The notes: generated from the sequence alone by a model not told the origin. 64,000 nt of DNA from Acaryochloris sp. CCMEE 5410 (GCF_000238775.2 NZ_AFEJ02000001.1:3968001-4032000), one strand, 5' to 3'; positions 26,756-36,752 are shown, counted from the first letter of the stretch. Numbers and translations: made by a program.

Positions 26756-26895
26756 GTATGATTTCAAAAAAGTTTAGGCAGTAAGATGAACAATCAACAG
26801 GGTTGCCCATCAACTTAACAGTTTAGGCTGAGACGTTACCCCAAGCGAATTTTTGGCGGAATTCCTATGGACAGATCGATGATACGGAGATCAGA

Positions 26896-27339
26896 GTGAA
26901 GTTAACTACGAGGGGACACTACAGTGTAAAGGCGTTGCTGGATTTGAGTTTGCAGCCTAATTTTGGACCGGCATCGGTGAATGCGATCGCACAACGGCAG
27001 TCTCTCCCAGCCCCCTATTTGGAAAAGCTGCTGATTGAGTTGCGACAAGCGGGGTTAGTGCGGTCTGTGCGGGGTTCGAAAGGAGGCTATCAGTTGGCAC
27101 GCCCTCCGGTGCAAATTTCCCTGGGCCATATCTTGGAGGCGGTGGGAGAAACGGTTGAACCCTTTACGGAACAGTCGGCTGCAACCCAGCAGGCAGAAGA
27201 TTGGGTCACCCTGACCCTTTGGAAACGCCTACACCAAAAACTAAAGGAATCCCTTTACAGTATTTCCCTAGAAGATCTGTATTTTGATGCCCGTAGTTGG
27301 CAAGCTGCCCAGGGCGCAGAAACTAGTTTTGTGGTCTAA
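26896..27339 (+). CDS. Rrf2 family transcriptional regulator, cysteine-free
   Basis: A 147-residue protein with a GTG start. KLTTRGHYSVKALLDLS and the winged helix VNAIAQRQSLPAPYLEKLL plus VRSVRGSKGGYQLAR are typical Rrf2. The protein contains no cysteine at all, so it cannot hold the three-Cys Fe-S cluster of IscR or NsrR. It would sense something else or act constitutively. It is divergent from pyk with about 140 bases between the starts. Confidence 0.92.
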   Translation: MKLTTRGHYSVKALLDLSLQPNFGPASVNAIAQRQSLPAPYLEKLLIELRQAGLVRSVRGSKGGYQLARPPVQISLGHILEAVGETVEPFTEQSAATQQAEDWVTLTLWKRLHQKLKESLYSISLEDLYFDARSWQAAQGAETSFVV

Positions 27340-27396
27340 GGACTGTAATTGAAGCTATCTAATTGACCCGTAAAATTAAGTATTTCAGAGATTAAA

Positions 27397-28662
27397 TTAG
27401 TCTGAAGAATCTGGGGCGACTATCGTTGATAAATCTGGAGTGATGGTTGCAAGAATGACTATATCTTGAAAATCATAGGAATCATCACCGGGGCTACCAC
27501 TGCCTAATTCAAATAGAAAAATAACTTGGTTGTCGGCAATGGTCACCCTTTGGTTGGTATCAATATAGCCTTGAGTAATTGTAGAAATAGGTAACTGATT
27601 ACCGTAAGGTGTATAGTCCGGAATTGAATCCCCATTCTGTAGTGTTAAAACACGATTAGAATTATTGTCCGATGATACAGAAATGTTTGGAGAACATGAT
27701 CCACCAGTGGTTGATGCACCATCAGTGGCTAATTCAGTTCCGGGCGCTACTGAGATATTCGTTTGCGCACCTAAAGGAGCCACTGTTGAGAGCGCAGATT
27801 GGCTGATTTGCTGGCCAAGAGTGAGTTCATAAGCTGCTGAAGTATTGATGGGGGGGCCGCCTACACCACAAGTTATTTCACTCCCTAAGACCCTAATATC
27901 CATCTTAGATTTTTCTAAGATCGTTACTGTGGGGGCATTGGTGGGAGAACGACCTGTTACGGTAACAATCCGCGAATTACGGGTTGCAACTGTTGTGTTA
28001 GCGGTATAGAGATCAGAACCCTGCAATGGAGTATCGTACACTCCAGCATGAAACAGTTTAGCCATTTTGCCTGTGGAATCTACACAAGCTCCAAACCCCA
28101 AGTTGCCATTCGCAGTCCAGTTTGTGTCTGGGCAGCTAGGAGAAGTACTATTGTCCTGAATGGAATCAATCAGTGGTTCATGACTCCAGTTAGCTAGGTC
28201 GGATGGATCTGCATAGGTGCCATCACCATTGTGCTTTGGTCCCCATCTATACACTACTTGGGGACCTAACCATAAGTTGTTAGGGGATGGAGCGGTGTAA
28301 TAAACGACTGACTGCTGGACATTAGTAAAAGCTGGCATTTTCAGCATAAGAACTGGCTCAGCTCCACTGGGTAAAGCGGTATTAAAACCTGGAGGAGCTG
28401 GTTCGTTGTCTGCATCGAGAAGAATTCTGTCAGCATGACGAACTTCGGTAGCCATGAAATCTAAAGAGCGATTGAGTTCGACTCTTCTCTCATTTTGAGC
28501 GTTGGCAACTTGGCTAGAGCGGAAGATAGAGACTAATCCAAACCCACCTATGGCTACAACGCCTAAGCTAATTACAGCCGCAACTAATAACTCAGGGAGT
28601 GTAAATCCTTGTGAGGTGCGTTTTTGATAAATGGCCTGTTTTATAGAGAATTTAGTTTTCAC
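27397..28662 (-). CDS. PilW-like minor pilin / pseudopilin
   Basis: A 421-residue prepilin with a GTG start. The leader ends at Gly19 followed by FTLPELLVAAVISLGVVAIGGFG, a class III signal with Glu at +5 and a long hydrophobic helix. After the helix, NAQNERRVELNRSLDFMATEVRHAD is typical of PilW/PilJ-like proteins. The large C-terminal domain is Thr/Ser/Gly-rich with four cysteines. It is last in the minus-strand pilin set. Alternative: an HpsC-type pseudopilin for polysaccharide export. Confidence 0.8.
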   Translation of the reverse strand: MKTKFSIKQAIYQKRTSQGFTLPELLVAAVISLGVVAIGGFGLVSIFRSSQVANAQNERRVELNRSLDFMATEVRHADRILLDADNEPAPPGFNTALPSGAEPVLMLKMPAFTNVQQSVVYYTAPSPNNLWLGPQVVYRWGPKHNGDGTYADPSDLANWSHEPLIDSIQDNSTSPSCPDTNWTANGNLGFGACVDSTGKMAKLFHAGVYDTPLQGSDLYTANTTVATRNSRIVTVTGRSPTNAPTVTILEKSKMDIRVLGSEITCGVGGPPINTSAAYELTLGQQISQSALSTVAPLGAQTNISVAPGTELATDGASTTGGSCSPNISVSSDNNSNRVLTLQNGDSIPDYTPYGNQLPISTITQGYIDTNQRVTIADNQVIFLFELGSGSPGDDSYDFQDIVILATITPDLSTIVAPDSSD

Positions 28663-28910
28663 TTATATCGATTGCGAATAAAATCATGAATAGGACATTT
28701 TTTGTCAAAGTTCACAGTACTTGAATGGCTTTGAGAAAGCTGTTATTCAAATCACGAAATTGACATAGGCATTATTTTTATGCCGTTGGAAAAATAATTT
28801 TACCATTGTTATAGAAAGTTTGGCTTGCCCTGAAAGCACCTGACAAATCAACTGTGTGTTGATGCTAAGTACTCCTAAAAGAAGCTGATGATGGGTTCTT
28901 AGTAGTTCAC

Positions 28911-29489
28911 TTATGATGAATGGCAATTACTTGCGTCTGCCTGGGCGGTAGTGGGTGGATGATTTCCTCTAAATTCACCCATTCTAATAATTCCAATTCC
29001 TGCAGTAATCGCTAGACAACGCATCCCTTGAGATTGATCGGGATGGAAAAACACTAAGACATTACCGGAAAAGGTCGATCCTTTCGGGGAAAACTGTATA
29101 TCGTCGTTGGTTGCAGCGATCAAAGTGACAGCAGAGGGACTTGTGCCTCCACCCAGTTGTGTTAAATCCCGTGTTCCTGTTGGTAAGCAGCTTTGAGGAT
29201 TGGCTGTGATAGAAGAACTACTAATGCTAAGGCTACATTGTTGACTGGTGCGAATGGCGGTTGCTTGGGCTTCTTTTAGGGCTCCCTCTACTTGTTTGGA
29301 AACATCTTCTATTCTTTTGTTGTTGATCCAGCCTAAAAAGCTAGGAGCTGCTAGGGCAGCAAATATGCCTGAAATCACTACGATCGCTAGGACTTCAGGC
29401 AATGAAAACCCAGAGCTTTTGTGCTGATATTGAGGCAATATCATGAAATTTTCTTGCGAGTTATCATTATCGAAATCAACTAAGGGCAT
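28911..29489 (-). CDS. FimT/GspH-like minor pilin
   Basis: A 192-residue prepilin: leader ending at Gly27, then FSLPEVLAIVVISGIFAALA with Glu at +5, and a C-terminal GspH-like domain (KQVEGALKEAQATAIRTSQQC, DIQFSPKGSTFSGNVLVF). Its ATG overlaps the stop of the PilV-like gene by ten bases, so translation is likely coupled. A second ATG at 29444 would give a 12-residue leader before the cleavage glycine, which is also plausible. Confidence 0.82.
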   Translation of the reverse strand: MPLVDFDNDNSQENFMILPQYQHKSSGFSLPEVLAIVVISGIFAALAAPSFLGWINNKRIEDVSKQVEGALKEAQATAIRTSQQCSLSISSSSITANPQSCLPTGTRDLTQLGGGTSPSAVTLIAATNDDIQFSPKGSTFSGNVLVFFHPDQSQGMRCLAITAGIGIIRMGEFRGNHPPTTAQADASNCHSS

Positions 29490-29980
29490 TCAAGCGATTT
29501 ATCAGGAATGACCTTAGTTTGAACGACAGCAATAGGGATATTATCAGCAGATACAACTTGATATTCCAGGCTCAGTACATTGAATGGAGCATCAGAGGGG
29601 AGATCTGGGGTACGTATAAGGGTATATGGCCGATTACCAATAGCGCTCAGTTTGTCAGTATCTACTGGTGCATTTGCATTAATTTCATCTTGCAAGAGAG
29701 CCGCATATCCTGATGTGTTATCAATAGCCTGACAGGCTGGTAGGTTAACGTTTTCACCTAAACCGAATCGCTTGGCTTTAAATCGAACCCTTTCTATATC
29801 TTCTTGGATCCAGGTTGTGGCTTCACTTAGTTCTTGACCTTTTACTTTAAAGACAGTAGCAGTCACTAATGCTTGCATGGCAGTGCTAATAAAGCCTACG
29901 ATGACCAATAGACCTACTAACACTTCCACAAGAGTAAAGCCAGTATCGTGATGATGGCGATGTCCAGATACTAATTTCAT
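29480..29980 (-). CDS. PilV-like minor pilin
   Basis: A 166-residue prepilin with leader HRHHHDTG (Gly14) then FTLVEVLVGLLVIVGFISTA, Glu at +5. The mature part EATTWIQEDIERVRFKAKRFG resembles PilV/GspI-type minor pilins. Two cysteines near residue 79 and the C-terminus could form a disulfide. It lies 197 bases downstream of the PilX-like gene and overlaps the FimT-like gene. Confidence 0.8.
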   Translation of the reverse strand: MKLVSGHRHHHDTGFTLVEVLVGLLVIVGFISTAMQALVTATVFKVKGQELSEATTWIQEDIERVRFKAKRFGLGENVNLPACQAIDNTSGYAALLQDEINANAPVDTDKLSAIGNRPYTLIRTPDLPSDAPFNVLSLEYQVVSADNIPIAVVQTKVIPDKSLECP

Positions 29981-30177
29981 AAAAAGTTTCCTTTACTCTT
30001 CTCTTGGGTCACACTTGTTATTGATTTAAATCAAATCTCTGACTTGAAAATATTGAACGCTTCGACAAAATGGTTGGTTAATATGTTTTCTGAAATCTAG
30101 ATATCTCCCGGAGTATTAATTTTGGATAGCCATGACATTTATTTGATATGAAAAGCTGTAGTTGTTGTAAATAATGC

Positions 30178-31440
30178 TTAGCTTGTTGAACGCTCTTGAG
30201 TCTCCCAAGCGTTAATTGGCCCAAGCTGAAGAGGGTAATCTGATAAAAAATCATTCCATGAAGGTCGTGAGGGTCTAGCATTCAACGTTGGGCTGCTACT
30301 ACTACTACCCCACTTTTTAACCCAAAATATGCCTGTAATTCTTTGCCCTGGCTCACATACTGTTGGAGAACCTAATGCCCCAGCTTGAACAGTATAATCT
30401 GGTGCATGAATAAAGACGTTGCAAATTCTGATCTCTTCGCCAATCGTTATGGTTTTAGTACCACTAGTCCCTTCGCCATATATTTTGACGTCTAAGGGAG
30501 AGCAATTGGTAAATGAGTTGTCTGGTTTGATGCATGTGATGTTATCAGAAGTGTCTTCAAGGGTAATGTCTCCCTCAACTCTTAACTCGATTTTTTCACC
30601 CGCTTTGACGGTTAGTTTTGAGTCAAAGGTATCGACCTGATACTTATAGACTCCATTATCCTGGATATCAGCTGGGCGAGGTAGTGCTTCATCGGGTAAA
30701 GCAGCTGTTAAATCGTTTAATTTCAAAGGGTCAGATATGGCAGGTATGGCAGGTATGGTAAAAGTACTTGATTGGATGGGACTGGCAGATGAACAAGGAC
30801 CAACAACTAGTACCTCAGGATCCACTTGACTCGTATTGGCATCAGTAGCAACCCAAAGATTGGCTATTGGAGCTGGACTGACTGGGAAACTGACTTTTAA
30901 TTCTGATACTGATTTGCTGGGTTGACCCTCATTAACCCGGCCTTGAACTATGGCAACTCCTGACCCGTCATAATTAAGTAAGCGGTATTCACCTTGGCTG
31001 AGGTCATCATCGTCTACATTTGTCCATTCTCTATTTGCCAAGTTGATGATCTCCCCTCTTCTGTCCACATCACATGCAGACAAGATATTGGGAATATTAT
31101 TGGGTAAGGCCCAGCTCTCTATAGAGCTGCCACTGTCTGAACAGGTACCATCTGCATTTCTAGTGGGGGGAGTGTTCAAATCTGTCGTGCAAGCAGGATA
31201 ATTTGCGATCGCACGATGTTGATTGATTAACGCTCGGATTTCATTGACCCCGGTTTCTGCAGCGTTGAGGCTTTTGGCGGTATCTTTTTGTGCGATCGCA
31301 CTCACCTGACTATCTTGCGATCGCAAAAGCATCGTCAATCCCACTAACAGGATAATCAGCCCCATGCCAATTGCAACAGGCAATGCAAACCCTGCTTGTT
31401 TATTACGGCATTCTAGACAATATTTAATCCATAGCTTCAT
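30178..31440 (-). CDS. PilX/GspK-like membrane-anchored pilin protein
   Basis: About 420 residues from ATG 31440 (a TTG six codons earlier is unlikely). Gly17 is followed by FALPVAIGMGLIILLVGLTM, a prepilin-like helix without Glu at +5, as in GspK and PilX. SLNAAETGVNEIRALINQ is the PilX-type motif. A disordered Asn/Ser/Pro-rich middle and a cysteine-containing C-terminal domain follow. It would be the tip-complex component initiating assembly, by analogy. First gene of the minus-strand pilin set, closest to the CRP-like site. Confidence 0.75.
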   Translation of the reverse strand: MKLWIKYCLECRNKQAGFALPVAIGMGLIILLVGLTMLLRSQDSQVSAIAQKDTAKSLNAAETGVNEIRALINQHRAIANYPACTTDLNTPPTRNADGTCSDSGSSIESWALPNNIPNILSACDVDRRGEIINLANREWTNVDDDDLSQGEYRLLNYDGSGVAIVQGRVNEGQPSKSVSELKVSFPVSPAPIANLWVATDANTSQVDPEVLVVGPCSSASPIQSSTFTIPAIPAISDPLKLNDLTAALPDEALPRPADIQDNGVYKYQVDTFDSKLTVKAGEKIELRVEGDITLEDTSDNITCIKPDNSFTNCSPLDVKIYGEGTSGTKTITIGEEIRICNVFIHAPDYTVQAGALGSPTVCEPGQRITGIFWVKKWGSSSSSPTLNARPSRPSWNDFLSDYPLQLGPINAWETQERSTS

Positions 31441-31458
31441 GGGTGACAATCTCTGCAA

Positions 31459-32349
31459 ACACAGGTATAAAGTAGTCTTTTACAATAGACCACTTACATT
31501 GTTATATAAACTATATCGAATATTCTTCTAAAAATTAAGTATTTTCTCCCATGTCAAGCAACAATTTTGCATATAGCTATATTGAGAAGTTACCTTAATC
31601 TATGATTTGGTCATAACTTAGAGGCTTGGGCAACGAAAGGCATTATTTTTACGACAGAAAACAAAAATAATATTTTGAATCTCTATAAATAAAAATAAGA
31701 GCTCGTGATCTAGATCACACAAGTTCGTGATTTCGATTTCTAGACTAGACTCTCAAGAAAAATAATTTCTCCTTCTCTGTAGTCTTGGACTTCAACTATT
31801 TTCACTTCATTTGGCGTAAAACCCATAAGGTCAATTTTTGAATGCCTATAATGGCTATCTTTGAATACTTATCAGTCATATAATCCGGCGACCAAAAGCA
31901 TCATTAAAGGTCATGATTTTTTATTACCATATTTATTGAATTGGTATTGTTTTTATGATCTTAATTTTTGAATTTATCTCTATGGCTGGTGGCTTTTATT
32001 ATTTCTGAGAAAAATATTTTTATTGGCCGTATAGTTTAGTGTCTAAAAAGTATGACTTCTGAGACTTCCGGGATATCACTGAGGTGACCAAGAAAGATTT
32101 TCTTTATATTAACTGATAGGGATTGCAAAATCATACAGCAATATCTACTGGCCCTACGTTAGTCCCTCGGTGTTTGGGAGCACCTGAGACCAACCTAGGA
32201 TTGAATCAAGGAGGACCCATCAGGTGAACTTGAAATTCTTTCGCATGGCTACTTGCGTGATCTACTAAGTCTCAGACTTCAGTTACTTATCCGTGATCAA
32301 TTCCATCGAAGTTGCGTCCATCCTAGGTATTAAGAATAGAGAGCATCCC
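31459..32349. other. Divergent promoter region of the pilin cluster
   Basis: About 890 AT-rich bases between the PilX-like and GspH-like genes, with no supported gene. It must contain the start points for both divergent sets; the CRP-type palindrome is at 31704-31719. The frame at 32293-32349 is open but I place the GspH-like start at 32350. Confidence 0.5.
31704..31719. promoter_or_regulatory. CRP-like (SyCRP1-type) site, 14-bp perfect palindrome
   Basis: CGTGATCTAGATCACA differs from TGTGA-N6-TCACA at only the first base, and its inner 14 bases, GTGATCTAGATCAC, are a perfect palindrome. It is about 265 bases upstream of the PilX-like start and about 630 before the GspH-like start. In Synechocystis, SyCRP1 regulates motility and pilus-associated genes, which makes this placement suggestive. 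Binding is inferred. Confidence 0.62.
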
Positions 32350-32898
32350 ATGTGTCGGAAAAACTTGTCATTGGTACTTTACAACCATTTGATTCAGCAA
32401 CGACAAACAGCCAAACCTAATTCTGGTTTGTCGCTAATTGAACTTGTAGTGGTCATTGGTTTGACAGCGCTTCTCGCTGCTTTTGCTGCACCTGCTATTA
32501 CCTTTGGCACCAATCCACTGAGAGATACTTCGAACCGAATGGTAGCTAACTTTAGACTAGCCAGGGCAAAAGCAATGTCTAAAACTTCTGCCTATCGTAT
32601 TCGCCCTCTATCTGTTGAACAACTCATTGTAGAGCAGGCCAAGAACTGCAACGCTACCACTTGGACAACAGCCACTGAATTTGTGGCAGAGGATCTGAAA
32701 TTTGACTCACCGACTGAAGTGATAGCAGCACAGGTTGATGGTTCAGGGGTTACTAACACGGGTTGGCAGTTGTGCTTCAACAGTAGAGGCAGAGCAGATA
32801 TGACTTTAGAACTAACCCTTAAGGATATGAATACTAATCAGCAACGAACCTTAGAAATTTTTCTTGGAGGGAATGCTGAGCTAAGTGAGATTAGTTGA
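32350..32898 (+). CDS. GspH/FimT-like pseudopilin
   Basis: About 182 residues from ATG 32350. Leader ends at Gly26, then LSLIELVVVIGLTALLAAFA with Glu at +5. The GspH-like domain has RMVANFRLARAKAMSKTSAY, CFNSRGRADMTLELTL and a final LEIFLGGNAELSE. It is clearly a paralogue of the detached gene at 38435-39343 (shared FxLARAKAM, AYRI/VxP, CFxSRGxAD). It leads the plus-strand set. Confidence 0.8.
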   Translation: MCRKNLSLVLYNHLIQQRQTAKPNSGLSLIELVVVIGLTALLAAFAAPAITFGTNPLRDTSNRMVANFRLARAKAMSKTSAYRIRPLSVEQLIVEQAKNCNATTWTTATEFVAEDLKFDSPTEVIAAQVDGSGVTNTGWQLCFNSRGRADMTLELTLKDMNTNQQRTLEIFLGGNAELSEIS

Positions 32899-32943
32899 AG
32901 AAATACTCAAAAAACCCCATGAATATTGAAGCAGGTTGTTGTT

Positions 32944-33420
32944 ATGAGAACTAAAGCGAACGGTAAGATTTACACTTACCTTTTGGGTCACGTGCAGTCT
33001 TTGAGACATCGTGAGCAAGGACTCACTTTAGTAGAAGCAGTAGTCTCCATACTGATCTTTTTTATTGCTATAGGTGGCATTGTCCCTATTTCGTTGAACT
33101 ATTCTCTTGCTGCCATTCGAAATGAGCAGAAGACTGGAGCTATAGCCATATCGCAACAGATTATGGACGAGCTTCGCCAAGTAGATGCTTCAACTTTACC
33201 TGATGGTAACACTACTGAAACTACGTTACCAACTGGGACTTCTGGTGCTTCTTTAGCCGATGTTTCATTTATGGGTAAATCCTACAGTTCTCAAATTACG
33301 TATTGTCAAACTTCTAGTGCTAGTTACTGTGATGCAAACTCAAGACATATCAAAATCGAAGTGTTTCGAGATGGTCAATCAATTTATGAAGTTGAGACTG
33401 TCTACACGAAGTTCGAATAG
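32944..33420 (+). CDS. HpsB-like / PilV-like pseudopilin
   Basis: About 158 residues from ATG 32944 (a TTG six codons earlier is less likely). Leader ends REQG, then LTLVEAVVSILIFFIAIGGI with Glu at +5; mature part NEQKTGAIAISQQIMDELRQVD and a two-cysteine C-terminus. Its place between GspH-like and PilW-like genes and ahead of an HpsA-like gene matches the HpsB pseudopilin of the hormogonium polysaccharide system as I remember it. Its 3' end overlaps the next gene by 35 bases. Confidence 0.75.
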   Translation: MRTKANGKIYTYLLGHVQSLRHREQGLTLVEAVVSILIFFIAIGGIVPISLNYSLAAIRNEQKTGAIAISQQIMDELRQVDASTLPDGNTTETTLPTGTSGASLADVSFMGKSYSSQITYCQTSSASYCDANSRHIKIEVFRDGQSIYEVETVYTKFE

Positions 33421-34411
33421 TGGATTCACGTTAGTCGAACTGCTGGTAACTACGCTGATCTCAACCATTATTTTGGGAGCATCGTTGTCTTTGATTGTTG
33501 ACCAACGCAAACAGTTTCTCACCGATCAAAATCGAACCCAAACGAGCCAGAACCTAAGAGCAGGAATGGACTTGATTGGGACTGATATCAAGTTAACCGG
33601 TGAACGCTTGGAAGAAGATTTTGAGCAACCTGGTGTGATGCTGATTGATGCAAGTCATGCCAATAACACCTCTGATTCAGATGAATTGATACTTCAGCGT
33701 AAGCTTATTCCTGAAAAGCTAGGTGTTTGTGCAGATGTTGCAGCTGGTGCAACCAGTATTGCTGTCTCTACTGCTTCAGGTTCAGGTCTTTGTATTTTTT
33801 CCAGTAATGAAACCCCTACTGCAGATGGACTGACAGACCTTCTCAATATTTTCCGAGATTATCGTTGTGAGGAGGATGGGGCTGCAGGTTGTGCAAGAAC
33901 AACAGCACTTACCGGAAGTAATTGTGATGGGGAATGTACCTGGGCGTATATCTATAATCCTAGTACTAACTCGGGTGAATTCTTCCAATATGCCTTTGAA
34001 GAAGCAGATAGTACTGACCCCGAACTGAATCGGATTTATCTTGGTGGAACTGCAACTCTAGCTTCAGCTTACCCCGCTGCTGATAATCCTGAAATTTATC
34101 TTCTAGAGGAAAGGGAATATAGGTTGAACGGTGATGTTTTAGAACTAGTCGTTAATCGGCAAGATAGCGATGCACTGCGCTTGATTAATGAAGTTCAAAA
34201 TTTCGAAGTCACTATTCAAGCATCAGGTGTATCTAATTCTTCTTTTAATCCAAACAGCGTGCCCTCTACGGCCCTGAATTGGCAAAATATTGAGCATATT
34301 GAGGTGGAACTAAAGACTAATAATCCATCCCAATCTGATTTGATAACGCTAGCAGAAGATAAGCGCACATTAACCTCCAGATTTTTCCCACGTAATATTA
34401 TCTCCAAATAA
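33386..34411 (+). CDS. HpsC-like / PilW-like pseudopilin
   Basis: About 341 residues from ATG 33386, which gives a short leader (MKLRLSTRSSNSG) before FTLVELLVTTLISTIILGAS, Glu at +5. The frame is open much further upstream but that part lies inside the HpsB-like gene. NLRAGMDLIGTDIKLTGERL after the helix is PilW-like. The C-terminal domain has cysteines grouped around residues 150-190. It ends nine bases before the HpsA-like gene. Confidence 0.78.
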   Translation: MKLRLSTRSSNSGFTLVELLVTTLISTIILGASLSLIVDQRKQFLTDQNRTQTSQNLRAGMDLIGTDIKLTGERLEEDFEQPGVMLIDASHANNTSDSDELILQRKLIPEKLGVCADVAAGATSIAVSTASGSGLCIFSSNETPTADGLTDLLNIFRDYRCEEDGAAGCARTTALTGSNCDGECTWAYIYNPSTNSGEFFQYAFEEADSTDPELNRIYLGGTATLASAYPAADNPEIYLLEEREYRLNGDVLELVVNRQDSDALRLINEVQNFEVTIQASGVSNSSFNPNSVPSTALNWQNIEHIEVELKTNNPSQSDLITLAEDKRTLTSRFFPRNIISK

Positions 34412-34420
34412 TTCCTAGCC

Positions 34421-36709
34421 ATGAAACGTCAGCCTGAAAAGTTCCAAAAATCCTTATTTTACCTATATCTGTGTTTACAGAAACGACAGCAGATGGAGGG
34501 AGGCTACAGTTTAGTGGTCACGATTGCCATGCTGATCATTCTATCTACACTCCTGATCAGTGCAGCAATTATTAGTAAGGTAGATACTATTAGTACGAAT
34601 GCCTCAGCAAAAAGCAACATTGGTTTTTATGCTGCTGAAGCAGGACTCAATATTCGGGCACAGGAAATTAGGACGACATTTGAGGGCTTTAACCGTCCTT
34701 CAGGAACTTCACCTACTTCATGGCAAGACTGTGTGAATAAAACGGCAGGTGCACAAGGTACCCTCGATTTTGGTTGTGATTTAGATCCTTTCCAAGGACA
34801 AGAAGTCTGGACTTATGTGGAAGAATTTCCGAATAATCCGAGACCAACTACCGTGGCTGATGGACCTTTTGCTGGTTTATCTGCCCAGGAATATATATAC
34901 GATGTTTTTTCTGTAGCAACTAACGAAGATACGATAACTAATGAAAAAGCACCATCTGCCATCTTGGGAATGAGATTCAAAAGCCGTTTAGTACCGCTGT
35001 TTCAGTTTGCGGCTTTTTATGAACAGGATATGGACTTTGCTATTCCTCCTAGTATGACGGTGAATGGTAGGGTGCACAGTAATAACGACTTGTACCTGGA
35101 TGCCAGTAGCAGTGGTACTTTTACGATTAATGGCCAAGTCAGTGCAGTAGGAAAGCTATACCGAGGTGAGAAAATTGATGATGATTGCAGTGGTACCGTC
35201 CGAATCAATGATGGCTCAAGTAATCGAACTCTAGGGTGTAGTGGTAGTCGACAAGAGTATACGCAAAGCGATGTTGAAACGCCTTGGAATGGCAATATCA
35301 ATGTTGGTATTGATAAATTAACGGTGCCCGAACCTGATCAGTTTGACGCAGAGGCTGGAAAACTTTATTGGGATAGATCTGATTTAAGAATAGCCCTTGT
35401 GTTGGATTCGAGTGGTGATCCAACTGGTATTGAGGTCCAAGACGTAGATGGCTCCTCAAACAGCACAGCTACAGCTAGCTTGAATAGCTGTGCGGCTGAT
35501 GGTATTACCACAACATTGCAAAATGAGAATGGTAGTGATGCTAACTACGAAGCAGACGATACGGAAGTAAATATAACGAACGGCACAGGGAGTCAATTTA
35601 TAGATGGCGATGTTGTGGTTGTCGGTAATGATATTGACAGCAATGTTGTAACGTCTGTCGATCCCGATGAACTGGAGTTTACGAGACGTCTTGGTCATAG
35701 CTATCAAACTACTTTTCCTAGTTCTGGAGATACTGTTCGCAAGGCTGTTGTTTCCACTTCTGACACCTTTTATAACTATCGAGAGAAAGAGGGCAGCTCG
35801 GGTACAGAGCAAGGTAGATATATCCGCATGCTGGACGTCAACATGGGAGCCTTGTTGGATTGTGTGCATTCAGAAAGCTTGATGGGGTCAAAAGCCCTAG
35901 ACGACGATACAGATGGGGGACTCGTTTGGTTCTTTACAGTCAAAGGACCAGACTCTAATACAGATGTGACTGCAAGTGGTACTCCCAACAACTATGGTGT
36001 TCGGATGTACAATGCTGAGACATTAGCATCTACGATATCTGGAGCCCCTGATATTCAGGGATTAACCGTTGTTTCAGATCAAGCTATTTATACTCGGGGA
36101 GATTACAACCGACTCAATAAAAAACCAGCTGCCATTCTAGGTGATACGATTAATGTCCTTTCCGACAACTGGAAGATGGACGATTCAAATGGTCGTATTT
36201 ACGATTCTTCTGATATTCCTGGACCTGAAGATGATTCTTCCTACGATGTTATTGTTGGGAGCAGCCGTCAAGCAAGCTCGACTACCATTAATGCTGCTTT
36301 TTTAGCAGGTATTGATATTTCTGGCGGTGTCAATCGGAGTGGACAAGATGGTGGATGGAGCTCTTCGGGTGGAGGATGGAATAACTATCCTCGTTTTCAT
36401 GAAAGATGGTCTGGGGCAACCTTAACTTATCGAGGATCAATGGTCACCTTAGGATCACCACGACGGGTAAATGGTCCGTTCTGTGGTAGTCAATCCATTA
36501 ATTCAAGCTGCAATATCTATACCCCCCCAACTCGTAACTGGGATTATGATACAGATTACGATAATGCAGCGAATTTACCTCCGTTAACTCCCCAAGCGGT
36601 ATACCTAGAGCAAGAATTTTTCCAACGTGAGTTTGATGCTTCTGCTACAAAAACTAGGAAGCACCTTATTGCGGCCTTACCTCTTATTCAGCCGAGCTTT
36701 ACATTTTAA
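34421..36709 (+). CDS. HpsA-like hormogonium polysaccharide protein
   Basis: A 762-residue protein. MEGG at 25-28 is followed by YSLVVTIAMLIILSTLLISA, a prepilin-like helix without Glu at +5. SNIGFYAAEAGLNIRAQEIR and FEGFNRPSGTSP follow, and PSMTVNGRVHSNNDLYLDAS sits mid-protein; these match my memory of HpsA, needed for extracellular polysaccharide and motility in filamentous cyanobacteria. The mature part is Ser/Asp/Gly-rich and exported. A strong terminator follows. The GspH-HpsB-HpsC-HpsA order is what I expect for this locus. Confidence 0.75.
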   Translation: MKRQPEKFQKSLFYLYLCLQKRQQMEGGYSLVVTIAMLIILSTLLISAAIISKVDTISTNASAKSNIGFYAAEAGLNIRAQEIRTTFEGFNRPSGTSPTSWQDCVNKTAGAQGTLDFGCDLDPFQGQEVWTYVEEFPNNPRPTTVADGPFAGLSAQEYIYDVFSVATNEDTITNEKAPSAILGMRFKSRLVPLFQFAAFYEQDMDFAIPPSMTVNGRVHSNNDLYLDASSSGTFTINGQVSAVGKLYRGEKIDDDCSGTVRINDGSSNRTLGCSGSRQEYTQSDVETPWNGNINVGIDKLTVPEPDQFDAEAGKLYWDRSDLRIALVLDSSGDPTGIEVQDVDGSSNSTATASLNSCAADGITTTLQNENGSDANYEADDTEVNITNGTGSQFIDGDVVVVGNDIDSNVVTSVDPDELEFTRRLGHSYQTTFPSSGDTVRKAVVSTSDTFYNYREKEGSSGTEQGRYIRMLDVNMGALLDCVHSESLMGSKALDDDTDGGLVWFFTVKGPDSNTDVTASGTPNNYGVRMYNAETLASTISGAPDIQGLTVVSDQAIYTRGDYNRLNKKPAAILGDTINVLSDNWKMDDSNGRIYDSSDIPGPEDDSSYDVIVGSSRQASSTTINAAFLAGIDISGGVNRSGQDGGWSSSGGGWNNYPRFHERWSGATLTYRGSMVTLGSPRRVNGPFCGSQSINSSCNIYTPPTRNWDYDTDYDNAANLPPLTPQAVYLEQEFFQREFDASATKTRKHLIAALPLIQPSFTF

Positions 36710-36752
36710 GTTTTACTGACAAGGAATTTTCCCAAATTCATGCATTAATTAG

